Source: Papio anubis (Eukaryota > Chordata > Mammalia > Primates > Cercopithecidae). From it: DNA of 64,000 nucleotides. Shown one piece after another: positions 11,264 through 22,720 of this stretch (position 1 is the stretch's first letter; every line of letters begins with the position of its first letter). The notes under the pieces were generated by a model. It was given only the letters and a program-made list of their open reading frames with translations, ran no database searches and was not told where the DNA came from. The translations under genes were made by a program, and so were the position numbers. The DNA lies in NCBI RefSeq assembly GCF_008728515.1, contig NC_044977.1, positions 187,539,987 to 187,603,986 of the forward strand, written 5' to 3'.

Positions 11264-12040
11264 TGCTATGGTTTGAATGTGTCCCCCAAAGTTTATGTGC
11301 TAGAAGCTTGATCCCCAATGTAGCTCTGTTGGGAGATGGGACATTTAAGCAGTGATAAGGCTATGAAGGCTCTTGTGTATTAGTCTGTTTTCACACTGTT
11401 ATAAAGAAATACCCAAAACTGGGTAATTTGTAAAGAAAAGAGGTTTAATTGACTCACAGCTCCGCATGGCTGGGTGGGGAGGCCTCAGGAAACTTACAGT
11501 CGTGGTGCAAGGGGAAGCAGGAACATTGTTAGGAAAGAGAGAAGAGTGTGTATAAGAGGAACTGTCAAACACTTATAAAACCATCAAATCTTATGAGAAC
11601 TCACTCACTATCATGAGAACAGCATGGGGGAAACTGCTCCCATGATCCAATCACCTCCCACTGGGTCTCTCCCTTCACACAAGGGGATTATGGGGATTAC
11701 GATTCAAGATGAGATTTGGGTGGGGACACAGCCAAACCTTATCAGCTCTGCCCTTATAAATGGATTGTCATTATCATGAGAATGGGCTAGTTATCTTGGT
11801 ATTGGGTTTTTCATAAAAAGACAGATTCGGCACCCTTTTGTCTCTCTCTCTCTCTTGCCCTTTCTTTGCTCTTTTGCTATGGGATGATGCAGCAAGAAGA
11901 CCCTCACCAAATTCCAGCCCCTTGATGTTTGACTTTTCAGCCTCAAAAAACCATAAGCCAGTAAATTTCTGTTTGTTTGTTATAAATTACCCAGTCTGTG
12001 GTGTTCTGTCATAGCAGCACAAAATGGAGATAAATGATCA
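11264..12040 (+). mobile_element. Older MLT1/MST-type LTR interrupted by a younger LTR
   Basis: The outer element starts 'tgctatggtttgaatgtgtcccccaaa' and runs to 'ttacccagtctgtggtgttctgtcatagcagcac' with a sense AGTAAATTTCTG tail. It is split at 11373/11745 by the minus-strand LTR at 11374-11744. Removing that insert and one GCTCT copy restores a continuous LTR of about 400 bp. A 'gataaatg' string flanks both outer ends and may be its target-site duplication. Confidence 0.8.
11374..11744 (-). mobile_element. MST/THE1-type solo LTR nested in the older LTR
   Basis: A complete antisense MaLR LTR (TGTGTATTAGTCTG...CCAAACCTTATCA, 371 bp). The 5-bp duplication GCTCT lies on both sides (11369-11373 and 11745-11749), the expected target-site length for ERVL-MaLR. 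No internal sequence remains, so it is a solo LTR. Confidence 0.9.
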
Positions 12041-12293
12041 GGTAACACTGAAAGATGCTCATGCCTCCTAGGAAATAGGATCATTTATATTTTATAAAAT
12101 AATACATCACCAATATGATACAAAAATTAAACCCCTGGCAATAATATGTATAGTTATGAATGAAACCACTAATGATTGCTCTTTGATGGAGCAGATAATA
12201 GTAAATACAATTAGATCAATTTGATAATATCTAGTAAAATTAAAGATGTGAAAATAATTTTCAGAGAAACATGCATGTGATTAAAAAGACATA

Positions 12294-12603
12294 GGCTGGG
12301 CGCAGTGGCTCATGCTTGTAATCCCAGCACTTTGGGAGGCTGAGGTGTGTGGATCACGAGGTCAGGAGTTCCAGACCAGTCTGGCCAACATAGTGAAACC
12401 CCGTCTTTACTAAAAATACAAAAAAATTAGCCGGGCGTGGTGGTGTACACCTGTAATCCCAGCTACTTGGGGGGCTGAAGCAGGAGAATCACGTGAACCT
12501 GGGAGGCGGAGGTTGCAGTGAGCAGAGATCGTGCCACTGCACTCCAGGCTGGGCTACAGAATAAGACTCAGTCTCAAAAAAAAAAAAAAAAAAAAAAAAA
12601 AAA
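12294..12603 (+). mobile_element. AluS (Sg-like) SINE, full length
   Basis: Starts GGCTGGGCGCAGTGG, has 'gatcacgaggtcaggagttcc' plus 'ccagtctggccaacatag', and ends in a long A-tail. An 11-bp near-duplicate flanks it: AAAAAGACATA on the left and AAAAAGACGTA on the right. Confidence 0.93.
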
Positions 12604-12629
12604 GACGTAAACAGAAGAGAACATTGCTA

Positions 12630-13030
12630 TATTATGATAGAAGAAAATCTGAATGTTCATTAACAGGTGAATAGATGATTAAATTATAATATATCCATAA
12701 TGTGATATACTACAGGGTACTTTAAATGAATCGGCTATATTTATGCATATCAACAAAGATAAATATTAAAGAATGTAAGATCATGGCAAAAAGCAAGTTG
12801 CAGAAAAATATATATAGGACATAGCACTTATATAAAGCCTAAAGCATACAAAATAATAATGTTCCTACTCCATAAAGACAAATATAGGAGGTAAATATAT
12901 GCAACCATGAATGGTTTTGAAAAAATGCAAAATTAAGCATATTTAGTACCTTTTCAGATGGGTCATGGAATGCAAGATGAGCATGAGGGGCTTCAACCCC
13001 ACCTATATATTTTGTAACACTTAAAAATTA
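12630..13030 (+). repeat. L1M-type 3' end fragment
   Basis: 'ttcattaacaggtgaatagatg', 'tatatccataatgtgatatac' and 'aaaaagcaagttgcagaaaa' follow the ORF2-end and 3' UTR of old L1M elements in order, continuing to about 13030 with lower similarity. Confidence 0.65.
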
Positions 13031-14320
13031 GTTTTTGATAACATAATGATAAAGTGGCTGAATTTTAACAGAGACAGTGTCTACATAGGTGTTTGTTGTA
13101 ATATTCCTTCTACAATTAAGATTAATTGGGATCAAACATCCCCAGGTTTCTAGCCAGTACCAATAATTACTAAGTTTTGAGTCATTTTTTAGTCTTTCTT
13201 CCGCAGGTAATTCTGATTTTCATTAAAAATAAGGAAGGCATGGTTTGTGCTTAAGCTGAGACAGGTTTAAGCGACATTATTTTTCAATCCAATTAGGTGC
13301 CCTGATTCCATTTATTCAGAAGGAGATTTACATCTATATATGCAACTTGGAAATATGACTGCCATTTTCTAATTAAGAAGACATTTTATCTTGACTTGCC
13401 TATTTCACCTATAGATGAATGCTTGATTTAACATTTACACAATTAATTGGGTGGGTCTGCTTGCTACTACATTCTCATGAACCTTTGCAGCTTCTCAACT
13501 ATATCCAAACCTATTACCTTTTAAGAACCTAAATATTTTCCTAGTATAAATAGTTTTCCATTGTATGAACTTTAAATAATATTTTAACATAAAATATACA
13601 GTTTACACAGGGATATCTAAAGGGATGTCTATACAAATCCTAATGTGAATGTTTTTGTAATGTGAAGTATCCTTTTGTTGTGGGAATTAATCTTTGTAAA
13701 TATAAATTATCTCTCTATTATCTTTCTAAAACTTTTCAATTCCTTAAATTCAGGTGACTGTTAACTCATTTTATCAGCAGAATATTTTTCAGAGTTATTT
13801 ATTATCTATAAAAAATATTTGCTTAAGGTTTAGTATTTTGGGGAAATTACATAACAGCTATCAAACGAGGGTCTTCTGTAAGTGCTTATAAAATAAATAA
13901 TCTAATGATATAAGTAGATCTATAAAGAGATTATAAAATTAAAGAACAATTACTAACATTCTAACTAGTCTAACATTTTATGCCAAACAATCAGAACATA
14001 TACCTATTTAAGATATTCAGAGTAGGCTTTATGCTTTATTATTCAACAGTACAAATAGTATTTCAGAATATTTTAGAATACTGAGTATATTGTATATGAA
14101 TATAGCATCAAATTTAGTTTCATGGGAAACAATCTTTAGCTATAATTATATAGTACTGGTGCAATCCATAATTTGTTTTAGTGTGACAGACTCCCCAGGT
14201 CTTCCGTAAGCTCCAAACTGCCAGGGAAAACAGATGAGTAAGAAACTAGACAGAGATGCTCAATTTTTAAAATGAAGAACTTGATCTAAATATTTAGAGT
14301 GTTTCCCATTAAAAAAACAG
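13031..14320. other. Unassigned AT-rich DNA
   Basis: About 1.3 kb with no repeat family or gene that I can recognise. Confidence 0.45.
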
Positions 14321-14324
14321 AAAT

Positions 14325-14545
14325 TGATTTTATATATATATATATTTGGGTATAAATGAGCACGGAGTTTATGTCACTGAATTTATATATATAATAATCT
14401 TATATATAATATATTAATATATACATATATGTATATAGCTTATATATCTTATATAATATATCTTATATATATCTTATATATAATATATATCTTATCTATA
14501 TAATATATATCTTATATAATATATAATTATATATAATTGTGTCAG
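14325..14545. repeat. TA-rich microsatellite carrying a 45-bp inverted copy
   Basis: TA dinucleotides and 'tatataatatatctta' variants make up the tract. Within it, 14344-14388 is non-repetitive and is an exact reverse complement of 15634-15678. The TA tract lies on both sides of that segment. Confidence 0.95.
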
Positions 14546-15240
14546 TTCTCCCGATTGTTTCACATGGAATTTACATCTTTGCAACCCTGAAACCCTGTTT
14601 CAGTCCTTTCTTTTTCATCAAATGTTCCAAAATCTTTCCCATAGTTGCTACATAATTTCTTAAATAGCTTAGAAGCTTTGAAGGAGAAAGGAGCTAAGTG
14701 AATAGATTAATGAGGGGCTGTTTGTGAAATTCTTAGAGTTCCGTCAATGGCAGGTGTGATAAATGACAACACATTGTTAGTATGATGATCATGCAGCAAA
14801 CCATTATTAGTGCTTAAGGTAGACTATCTCATTATACAAACACTACTTGAGTTTGAACATATTTTAGCAGAAAATGTAAACTGTTCACACAATTCCAACC
14901 AAATAGGCATTTCTCTAGTTGAAATTAGGCTTGGAAGTATTGGCCATGTTTACTATTAAATGATTCAGTTATATTTTACTAGTGTACAGAAAAACCAAAG
15001 TCTCATGTACACTGAAAATGAACTCTTATACATTTCTTTGCATAATTACCTATTTTTCTTGAAATTTTTGTATATGACAGCTTCCTTAAATAAAACCTCT
15101 GCTATAATAACATAATTCAACAAGTTTAAGAGCAGACAAATGACACAGTAAGATATTCAGAAGTTTTATAAAAAATAAATCATGTGAATAAACAATTGTG
15201 TTTGTTATAAATGGTATATTGTCAGTGTCCTTTTATGAAT
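14546..15240. other. Unassigned AT-rich DNA
   Basis: No recognisable repeat or gene. Confidence 0.45.
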
Positions 15241-15255
15241 TAAAATGGCTTTATT

Positions 15256-15484
15256 CCAGCCTGGGCAACATGACAAAACCCTAACCCTACAAATAATATA
15301 AAAATTAGCTGGATGTGGTGGCACATGCATGTAGTCCCAGCTACTTGGGGCTGAGGTGGGAGAATCACCTGAGCCTGGGAAGTCAAGGCTACAGTGAGCC
15401 GTGATTGTGCCACTGCACTCTAGCCTGGGTGACAGAGTAAGACCCTGTATCAAAAAATTAAATTAAATTAAATTAAATTAAATT
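15256..15484 (+). mobile_element. 5'-truncated AluJ-type SINE with AAATT-repeat tail
   Basis: Begins within the left arm at 'ccagcctgggcaacatgac' and ends in about seven AAATT units (15449-15486). AAATGGCTT flanks it (15243-15251 and 15485-15493), so it is a 5'-truncated retrotransposition, not a later deletion. J-type bases include 'gcctgggaagtcaaggctacagtgagcc'. Confidence 0.9.
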
Positions 15485-15633
15485 AAATGGCTTAATAGCC
15501 TGATTCTAAAAACCATGTGTACCAAATAGAGAAATTCCAATTTTTAGCTTTATTCATTTAATCATTGTTAAAAATATCATCGATTATTCTTTGTGATTTT
15601 AAAAATAAATTCTACACAACATACACTAATTGA

Positions 15634-15678
15634 ATATAAATTCAGTGACATAAACTCCGTGCTCATTTATACCCAAAT
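15634..15678. repeat. Partner of the 45-bp inverted repeat
   Basis: Exact reverse complement of 14344-14388. The flanks here are ordinary non-TA sequence, so this is the likelier source copy. Confidence 0.97.
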
Positions 15679-15699
15679 CTGTTATTCTTCTACTCTGTA

Positions 15700-16230
15700 T
15701 CCCAACTATGAACACTTCCTATCATCTCCAATGCTCCAGCCCAAGACTTCAATTATTTCTTATCTGGATTTGTTAAAGTTGCTTAACTGGTGTCCTTGCT
15801 TCAGTCCCTGCACTCCCACTTTCATTATCTAGAGACATCAGTGTAAACTTTTAAAAATGTAAATTGGATCTGTTACTCTTTTAATTAAAACACTCCAATG
15901 AATTCCCATTGTAAATAGAAAGAATATTTTCTTCGTGGCCTCCAAAGCAAGGCTGATCTTGTTTCTGCCTTCTTTTCAAGCTCCTCTTTCACTGTTTCTT
16001 TCATCTCCTCTGGCTTCAGACATACTGGACTTTTTTCTATTCATTGAAAATTCCCGGCTTGTTTTGGTTTCAGAATCTTCTCCCTTATTGTTAACTTTGT
16101 CTGGAATAGTCTCTTCTCTATCTTAAGTACGGCTTGTCTCTTTTATTTATTTCTCAAGTCAAATGTATCATCTTCTTTGCCAGACAGTACCTTGCTAAGA
16201 TTCATTGTTGTGCTAGATTATAATTAATTC
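15700..16230 (+). repeat. L2 LINE fragment
   Basis: Collinear with the L2 3' half: 'ttgcttaactggtgtccttgc', 'ttggatctgttactcttttaattaaaacactcc', 'cgtggcctccaaagcaaggctgatcttg', 'tctcaagtcaaatgtatcatc'. Confidence 0.7.
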
Positions 16231-17165
16231 AGACGTGCTTAAGGTCATTGCAGTTCCAAAATAAAAGATGTCAGGAGTTTTAGCTGTATTCTAAGATAAT
16301 GGAATGTATTCTCTAGATATCCAAATCTTAGTAAATTAACACCATGAAATACCCAGAATAACCACATCTGTAAAACCATATGAAAATAAGCGATGCACTA
16401 ATGACATTAACAAATAAGGGAGTGCCAGGAATCCAAAGTATAACGGGGGAGATTCCCATATTCATACCTAATCAATCATGTGCAGTTTAGTTTTAAAGAT
16501 ATATTCTAAAAATCAAAAACAAACAAACAAACAAAAACTAAATAAACTAACAAAGAAGTTTTTTCTCTTCACCATATGTTGTTACTAGTTGGCCTTTTGT
16601 TTTTTTCTGGTCTCTATTTTATAGGAAAACAGATGTTTCTGAACAGGTGTAAGTGGGTGGATTTGAAAACCTAAAAATATTGAAAGCTTTTATTTCTTGT
16701 TTGTTTTCAGAAAAGAAAGAAGAAATGATATTATAGTATCCATTCTTTTAAAAGGCCTTATTGGCGCTTGGTTTTATATTCTACTGCTATTTTAATTTTT
16801 CTTCCCTTAAGCTAGTTGATCATATAAATAAATAATAATAAAATGCAATTTAGTTTTTATTTTCTTCTTCAATATTAAACTAGCCCAGAGGGAAAATACC
16901 CAGTTGTCCAGTGGTCTGTGTAATAACTTCACACAACCTATCCCATCTGCCCTTTTATTTCCATCCCGTTTTCTAGTTCAGGCCCTTGTTGTTTCATGTT
17001 TTTTTCTTTCTTTTTTTGCAGAAAACTCCTATATGAACTCTACAACTGAATTTTTTGTTTCAATAGAGTATCTCATAAATAATGGTCCCAAAGAAATATT
17101 TTAAATAGCAGATTTAATCGGGTAAGTGAACTGGAATAAACCAGGAACCCAAAATTAGGATACTT
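16231..17165. other. Unassigned AT-rich DNA with a short AAAC repeat
   Basis: An AAAC-type repeat is at about 16514-16535. Nothing else is recognisable. Confidence 0.45.
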
Positions 17166-17169
17166 GTTT

Positions 17170-17335
17170 TTAAACGATTTCTTGTACTTTCAAGCTGTTT
17201 TACCTTTTCATTTTATTTATCTTTTTTGAAAATCTGTTTCCTCAATTTTACAATCTTATTCTCTGACTTATTGCAAGGTTTAAGCAAGATTATGCGTATT
17301 ACATTTTAGCATGATGCCTGATATTAAATAAAGAT
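17170..17335 (+). repeat. MIR fragment (probable)
   Basis: 'aaaatctgtttcctcaattttac' and 'gcatgatgcctgatattaaataaag' match the sense MIR middle and 3' end loosely. Confidence 0.45.
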
Positions 17336-17359
17336 TTTAAGATCGCTGTTTAACGTTTC

Positions 17360-17840
17360 TCCCCCAAGCAAAACCATAGATAGCTTCCCATCACCAAGAG
17401 AATAAATTCCAAATGTTTACCAATGGCATTCAAATCATGCCACGAACTGGAACCAACATGTTCTTTCAGTGCACTTGCCCCTGCTGTATTCAGTCCTTTA
17501 GGAAGCTGGACATTGTTTCTGTACATGCCTTGCCTTCTCATTCCTTTACGTCATTTTTTGCATAGATTCTTTTATCTGGAATGCCTTTATACATCTTTGT
17601 TTACTGGTTGGAATGCTGCTCATTTCCCTTTTCCTGAAAGCTTTCCAGACTTTCAAGGTGCCATAAAGCAAAATATAATACTTTATATTTCTGTGTCCTC
17701 AAACATCGTAAACAGTCAATGTGTCAGATGAACTTTTCTCCAATTCATTATAAACAGACAATAGGTTCTTTGAAGGCTATGACCAAATCGTGAGCCCATT
17801 TTCCTTCCTTAACATACTGCACCCAAATTAGCAGAACCTA
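17360..17840 (+). repeat. L2 LINE fragment
   Basis: 'gatagcttcccatcaccaagagaataaattcc', 'atggcattcaaatcatgcc', 'tctggaatgcc' and 'cctgaaagctttccagac' follow L2 in order. Confidence 0.72.
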
Positions 17841-17937
17841 GTGGAGATCTTGCGGCTTAGAGCTTGCTGAATTTAGTAAAGACAAAAATTCTTGTGTATG
17901 TGTGGTGGTTGCATGTGCATGTGTGTTAATGTAGGTG

Positions 17938-17938
<1 letters not shown>

Positions 17939-17970
<32 letters not shown>
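17939..17970. repeat. (TG)16 microsatellite
   Basis: Uninterrupted TG dinucleotides, with shorter TG-rich text just upstream. Confidence 0.98.
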
Positions 17971-17975
<5 letters not shown>

Positions 17976-18054
17976 ATGGGGCAATATGGAGATAGTGATA
18001 GAGTACAAGGAGAAGCTTGACTTTGATGAGCTTCTGAGAAAACTCATCTATCCA

Positions 18055-18440
18055 TCAATCCCCCATGCAATTACTGAGTGTTTAATCCATGCCAGGCACT
18101 GTTAGAAGGCACCAGGAAGACAAAGTTCCTGCCATCGACATTTACATACTAGAGGAGGAAACAGAAAATAAACAGGTAAGGAAATACATGTGAAGTATGA
18201 TATTAGAATGTGATAGGCATTGTACAGTGAGAAAAATGGAGAAAAGGAATAGAAAGTGATGGGGTTGCAATTTTGCAATAGATGATTAGAAAAGTCCTCC
18301 CAGTGAAGTGACATTTGGTGAACAGGAACATAAAAGAGGTGAGGTATTGAGCTATGTACGTATCTAAAAAAATATGTTTCCAGGCAGAGGAAACAGCAAT
18401 GGAAAAGGTTTTAGAGAAAAAAAGTGTAACCCAGGTTAAC
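18055..18440. repeat. Ancient LINE-derived fragment
   Basis: 'ttactgagtgtttaatccatgccaggcactg', 'gaagacaaagttcctgccatc', 'agtgaagtgacatttgg' and 'ccaggcagaggaaacagcaatgg' form a common old mammalian LINE 3' text. Exact family not assigned. Confidence 0.6.
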
Positions 18441-18949
18441 CTCTCTTGCAGAACTAGTTTAGCCTGTCCCTTTTGCTGGTGAAATCACTATTAATGTTTC
18501 TGTAGTAAAGATCGTGTTTTTAATGATTTATATAATACAATAAAATTTCTAATCTTTTTCAAGCTTCCTTCTTCATCTTTAAAATGAAGTTAAACTCGGG
18601 AAAAAACGATTGTTCTAGCTCTGAACTGCTGCCCTATATGACTTAAAGGCTTCTCTGCTCTCCTAGCAGCACTTCCTTTGCATAAAAAATAGAATATTTT
18701 GATCTCATGAATTTATATTGATATATTTGATTAGAACATTATAAAGTAAAGAAAATTATTGTTGTTGTTATTTGTATTATTAGTAGTATTTTCTCTGTAT
18801 TTTTTGATTTCTGAAGTTATGACTACCTGGTTCTTTCTGTTTCAGTTATGACTCTAATTTTGAGGCAACACTGTAAAACTCTCATATACCAGTGGTCAGG
18901 AATGTGCTGCAGCAGATCCTCTCTCTCTTACTAAATCCAGAACACCAAA
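18441..18949. other. Unassigned DNA
   Basis: No recognisable repeat or gene. Confidence 0.4.
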
Positions 18950-19361
18950 TGTCTTAGTCCATTTTGCCTTACCATAAAGGAATACCTAAGGCTGGTAATT
19001 TATAAATAAAAGAGGTGTATTTGGCTTACGCTTCCACAGCCTGTACAAGAAACATGGTGCCAGCGTCTGCCTCTGCTGAGGACTGCAGGAAACTTCCAAT
19101 CATGGCCCAAGAAATGAGGAGCCTGAATGTCACATATTGAGAGATGGAGCATGAGAAAGAGGCAGGAGGAGAAAGTTGCCAAACTGTTTTAACAATCAGG
19201 TCTCGGGGGAACCAATAAAACAAGAACTCATGATCTGGGCACCAAGCCATTCATAAGGGATGTGCCCCATGGCTCAAACACCTGTCACTAGGCCCCACCT
19301 CTAATACTGAGATCAAATTTCAACATGAGATTTTGACAGGACAAATACCCAAACTATATCA
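18950..19361 (-). mobile_element. MLT1/MST-group LTR
   Basis: Antisense MaLR LTR from TGTCTTAGTCCATTTTG to CCAAACTATATCA, including 'ggtaatttataaataaaagagg' and 'caccaagccattcataaggga'. About 412 bp. No clear 5-bp flanking duplication. Confidence 0.85.
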
Positions 19362-19984
19362 CCTCGAAAGAGAATATTTCTGGGAATATTAAGAAGGGTT
19401 CACAAAGCAGACTCAGGCGTTGGGTTTTGTGTGTAACCATGGTATGGAATTCACAGGCAGTCCATGTTGCTAGCTCCGGTTTTGTAGGCTGAGAGGGGCC
19501 TAAGTCAGGTATTCAACCTAAAGCAATTAGCCTCCTTCACTTAAGCACTTGGCTGAAAGACTGAGTTCAGAAGACAGTACTCTAGCTGGGATGTTGCACA
19601 TGGAACAGATTGATCTTGAAATCTGGTCCTGAAGTCAGTTTCACAGCAGGAATTTCACACATGCAAGCACAAATGAGCACTTGTGCAAATCTCCATGAAA
19701 TAGCTGCGAATATTGTCTAAACTGGCTTTCAGCTGGGTAGCCAGTCTTCCAGATAAATGTCAAATTAACTGGATAATTATACCTCAATATGAACTCAATG
19801 TCCAACAGTAGATTTTGGGGAGATTTATTTTTCTTTAAACAGTGCTGGCTTCGTAATCTTATAGAAACATTGTTTATCTCAGATTCTGAGAAGTATTCAA
19901 ATAAATAAAAGAGTAAACCAAATGGATTATCATTTTCCTCTTTCCTCTTCCCTCCCTCCCTTCCTCCTTCTTCTTTCCCTGTAC
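19362..19984. other. Unassigned DNA with a pyrimidine tract
   Basis: A C/T-rich tract is at about 19934-19980. A 118-codon minus-strand open frame (19641-19997) has no recognisable domain and its N-terminus is encoded by that tract. Confidence 0.4.
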
Positions 19985-20135
19985 CTAGTGTGTGCAAAGA
20001 ACTATGCTGGGTGTTGTAGAATAAAACAAGTTAACATATAACCTTTCAGTAGTCAACGAGCAACCTCATGGGGAAGACAGACAAATGCTAAGTGTAAAAT
20101 ACCATACATGTGCTCTAATAGAAATATCAACTATG
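19985..20135 (-). repeat. L2 LINE 3' fragment
   Basis: 'aactatgctgggtgttgtagaataaaac', 'catggggaagacagac' and 'gtgctctaatagaaatatc' match antisense L2 text. Confidence 0.55.
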
Positions 20136-20485
20136 TATTTTGAAAACATACAGATTCTAAGTCCCAAATCAGCCAGGACCCACTGTCTTGGCTACTGCTT
20201 TTAACTATGTTGATTAGCAAGATGATGACACATAGTAGGTATTTAAAAGATAGAACAGGGAATGCACTTTGTAATTTTGTGGAAAAGATGAGTGGCAAAG
20301 AAATGAAAACAAAGATTATATTTGAGCTGGGATATAAAGGAATTTCTTTTTTCTTAACCTGTTTTAATTTTGTTTTTGGTTTTGTTTTGTGAAAAATAAC
20401 CCTGGATGCTTCCAACACTTTCTCTTTCTACAGTGACCCCACCTTTACAATTGCCTGTAATTCTCACTAGCAGTGTATTAGAGGG
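20136..20485. other. Unassigned DNA
   Basis: No recognisable repeat or gene. Confidence 0.4.
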
Positions 20486-20489
20486 CAAA

Positions 20490-20660
20490 AGATTTAACAG
20501 ACACATCAGACAAGAAGATATACGAATGGCCACTAAGCACTTGAAAGGATTCTGAACATCTTTAGTCATCAGTGAAATGCAAATTAAAGCCATAATGAAT
20601 GGCGCTATGCATTTTCAGAATGGCTAGGATTAAAGACTGAAAAAAATCAAGCGTTGGTGA
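20490..20660 (+). repeat. L1 ORF2 3' fragment
   Basis: 'gaagatatacgaatggccactaagcac', 'catcagtgaaatgcaaattaaagcc' and 'agaatggctaggattaaagactg' are sense L1 ORF2 near its 3' end. Confidence 0.75.
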
Positions 20661-20689
20661 ATATGTAAACTTATTGGGTTTATGTTTTG

Positions 20690-21840
20690 CATATGCAAAG
20701 TTTTATCTCCCTAAGGGAGAGTTTTACTTCCTATTTCCTAACTTTGTATGTTTTATTGCTTTTACTTTCCATATTTCAATTGACAGAACCTCTTATACAG
20801 TGTTTCCATTTTTCATTTTTGAATTTTAAGGGTCCTCTAGATCATCTGGTATATGTGTTGTGAATATTATCTCCCAGTCTGTGGGTTGCCTTTTGATTTT
20901 GTTACCTGTGCTTCCAAGGAGCAAAAATTTGGATTAAACAATTGATTAATGTTTTTGTAATGGTTAATAATATTCGTGTTCTAAGAAAACGTTTCTTAAC
21001 CTCTCTAGGAATTTTATAACTTTAGGATTTACATCTAAGTCTGTCATCAATTTCCATTTTATGGCATGAGATACGAATCTCTTATCTTACTTCCATTGAG
21101 AAATTTAATTGTTCTAGTCATATTTATTGAAAAGTATTTTCTTTGATTATTGAATTGTCTTAGCGCCTTTGTAAAAAAATCAATTAAATATGTGTGGGTC
21201 TATTTCTGAACTTGTGACTTTGTCTCATCCCTCTGTATCTTTAAACTTTTGCCACTCCTAACGTGTCTTGATTTCTGTAAGCTTTATTTTGTGTTGAAAT
21301 CAAGTATGGTAATTATTCTAAATTTGTCTTCTGTTAAAGAAAGTGCTTAGCAAGGTAATGCTAAGTTCTTTGAACTTCCATGTAAATTGTAGAATCAGCT
21401 TATAGAGTTTGCCAAAAAAAACCTGTGGGATTTTGATTGGAACTGCATTGAAAGCATAGACAATTTTTGAGTAATTGACATTTAACAATATTGAGACTTT
21501 CAATTCTTGAATGTAATTTATCATCCCATTTATTTAGACCTTCAATTTCTCACAAGAATATTTATAATATTTAGTGTGAGATCTTTATTTTTTCTGTTGT
21601 ATTTGTCTAAGTATTTTATGAATTTTAGTGCTATTGTGAATGGATTTTGAACAATTATTATTTTCTAGTTATTTACTGCCAACATATACAAGTACAAAGC
21701 ATTTTTAATATTAACCCTTTATCCTGTAACCTTGTTAGACTCACTCATTAGTTCTAGCAGTTGTTTTGTAGACCTATTGAGGTTTTTTTGTACATACATA
21801 TTATTATGTATCTATATGTCTCAATAAATGCAAAACAGAA
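20690..21840 (-). repeat. L1M-type ORF2 fragment
   Basis: Antisense L1 ORF2 text in order: 'tattatctcccagtctgtgggttgcc', 'tatgtgtgggtctatttctg', 'ttttgattggaactgcattg', 'atccatttatttagacc'-like text, and 'ccctttatcctgtaaccttgttagac'. Heavily diverged, with no usable reading frame. Confidence 0.8.
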
Positions 21841-21939
21841 ATCCGTGATTCTCTTTTCTACCAGGTTGTTTTATCTTTATATATGGAACTACCATCACTA
21901 TCACATATTTGCTACAGACTAAAAACTAGACATTATCTT

Positions 21940-22720
21940 GATCACTCCTTTGTCTCACCTTCCAAATAAATCCAGAAAATCACCTGGTTATCTGCCATTC
22001 TAAATCTTTCCAGTTCTATTTATAGTTATATTCATTTTTACAGCCACCACCTTACCCCCCAGCTACAATCCTCCCGTGTCTGATGGGTTAAAATCATTTG
22101 CTTCATGATCTTCTTGCTGCTTCTATTGACCCTCAACACAACAAAGAGAGCTATCTTTTTGAAATGTTAATAGGATTATGCCTATACACTGTCAGAAGCA
22201 CCTCATTAAGCTTTAGTTGAAACCCAGGTTACTTACTGCTGTCTTCAAGACTTGAAACACTGTGGTCCCTACTTAAGCTCCATACTTGTACTTTTTCTTC
22301 TACCCGTTATGGTATGACTGCAGCCGTCTTTTCGGTTTCTTGAATATATTCAGTCCTTCTCCCCCTGGGTGCTTGAAGTTGTTCTTCCCTCTGCCTGGAG
22401 TTCTCCTCACCTTTCAGGTTTCAGCTCAAAGATAAAATTCTCAGAGATGCACTAGCTTCCTTTAGCACTAGCTACAACAGTTATCCTACAGTTAGTCTCA
22501 TCTCTGATTAATCTGCTTATTTCTTTCATTACATTATTACAACCTGCAATAATCTTTTTATTTTATTTTTGACTGGCCTTGTTCCTATTACTATAATACA
22601 AGATATCTTATCTTTCAATTCGTTGCTGTATTCATAATACTTCAAATAATACCTAACACGTAATAGCAATTCAACATGTGTATTGAAGGAATAAGTCAAT
22701 GAATAAATATTTCTAAAAGT
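21940..22720 (+). repeat. L2 LINE, long 3' segment including the tail
   Basis: The longest L2 relic here. 'ctctgcctggagttctcctcacctttcaggtttcagctcaaag' is very typical, and the end 'acctaacacgtaatagcaattcaacatgtgtattgaagg' matches the L2 terminus. Confidence 0.85.

Noticed and set aside
14389..14545. Regular TA-rich units resembling a short-spacer array
   Set aside because: These are degenerate microsatellite variants without conserved spacers; not a CRISPR array, which is also not expected in a primate genome.
15275..15290. Telomere-like CCCTAACCCTA string
   Set aside because: It falls where Alu consensus reads 'aaaccccgtctctac', so it is Alu sequence that has mutated, with fewer than two repeat units.
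19641..19997. 118-codon minus-strand open frame
   Set aside because: No recognisable domain; its N-terminal part is encoded by a pyrimidine tract and its far end by an L2 relic.
20490..21840. Inverted L1 structure from twin priming
   Set aside because: Twin priming gives a minus-then-plus order along the plus strand. Here the order is plus-then-minus, so two separate fragments are simpler.
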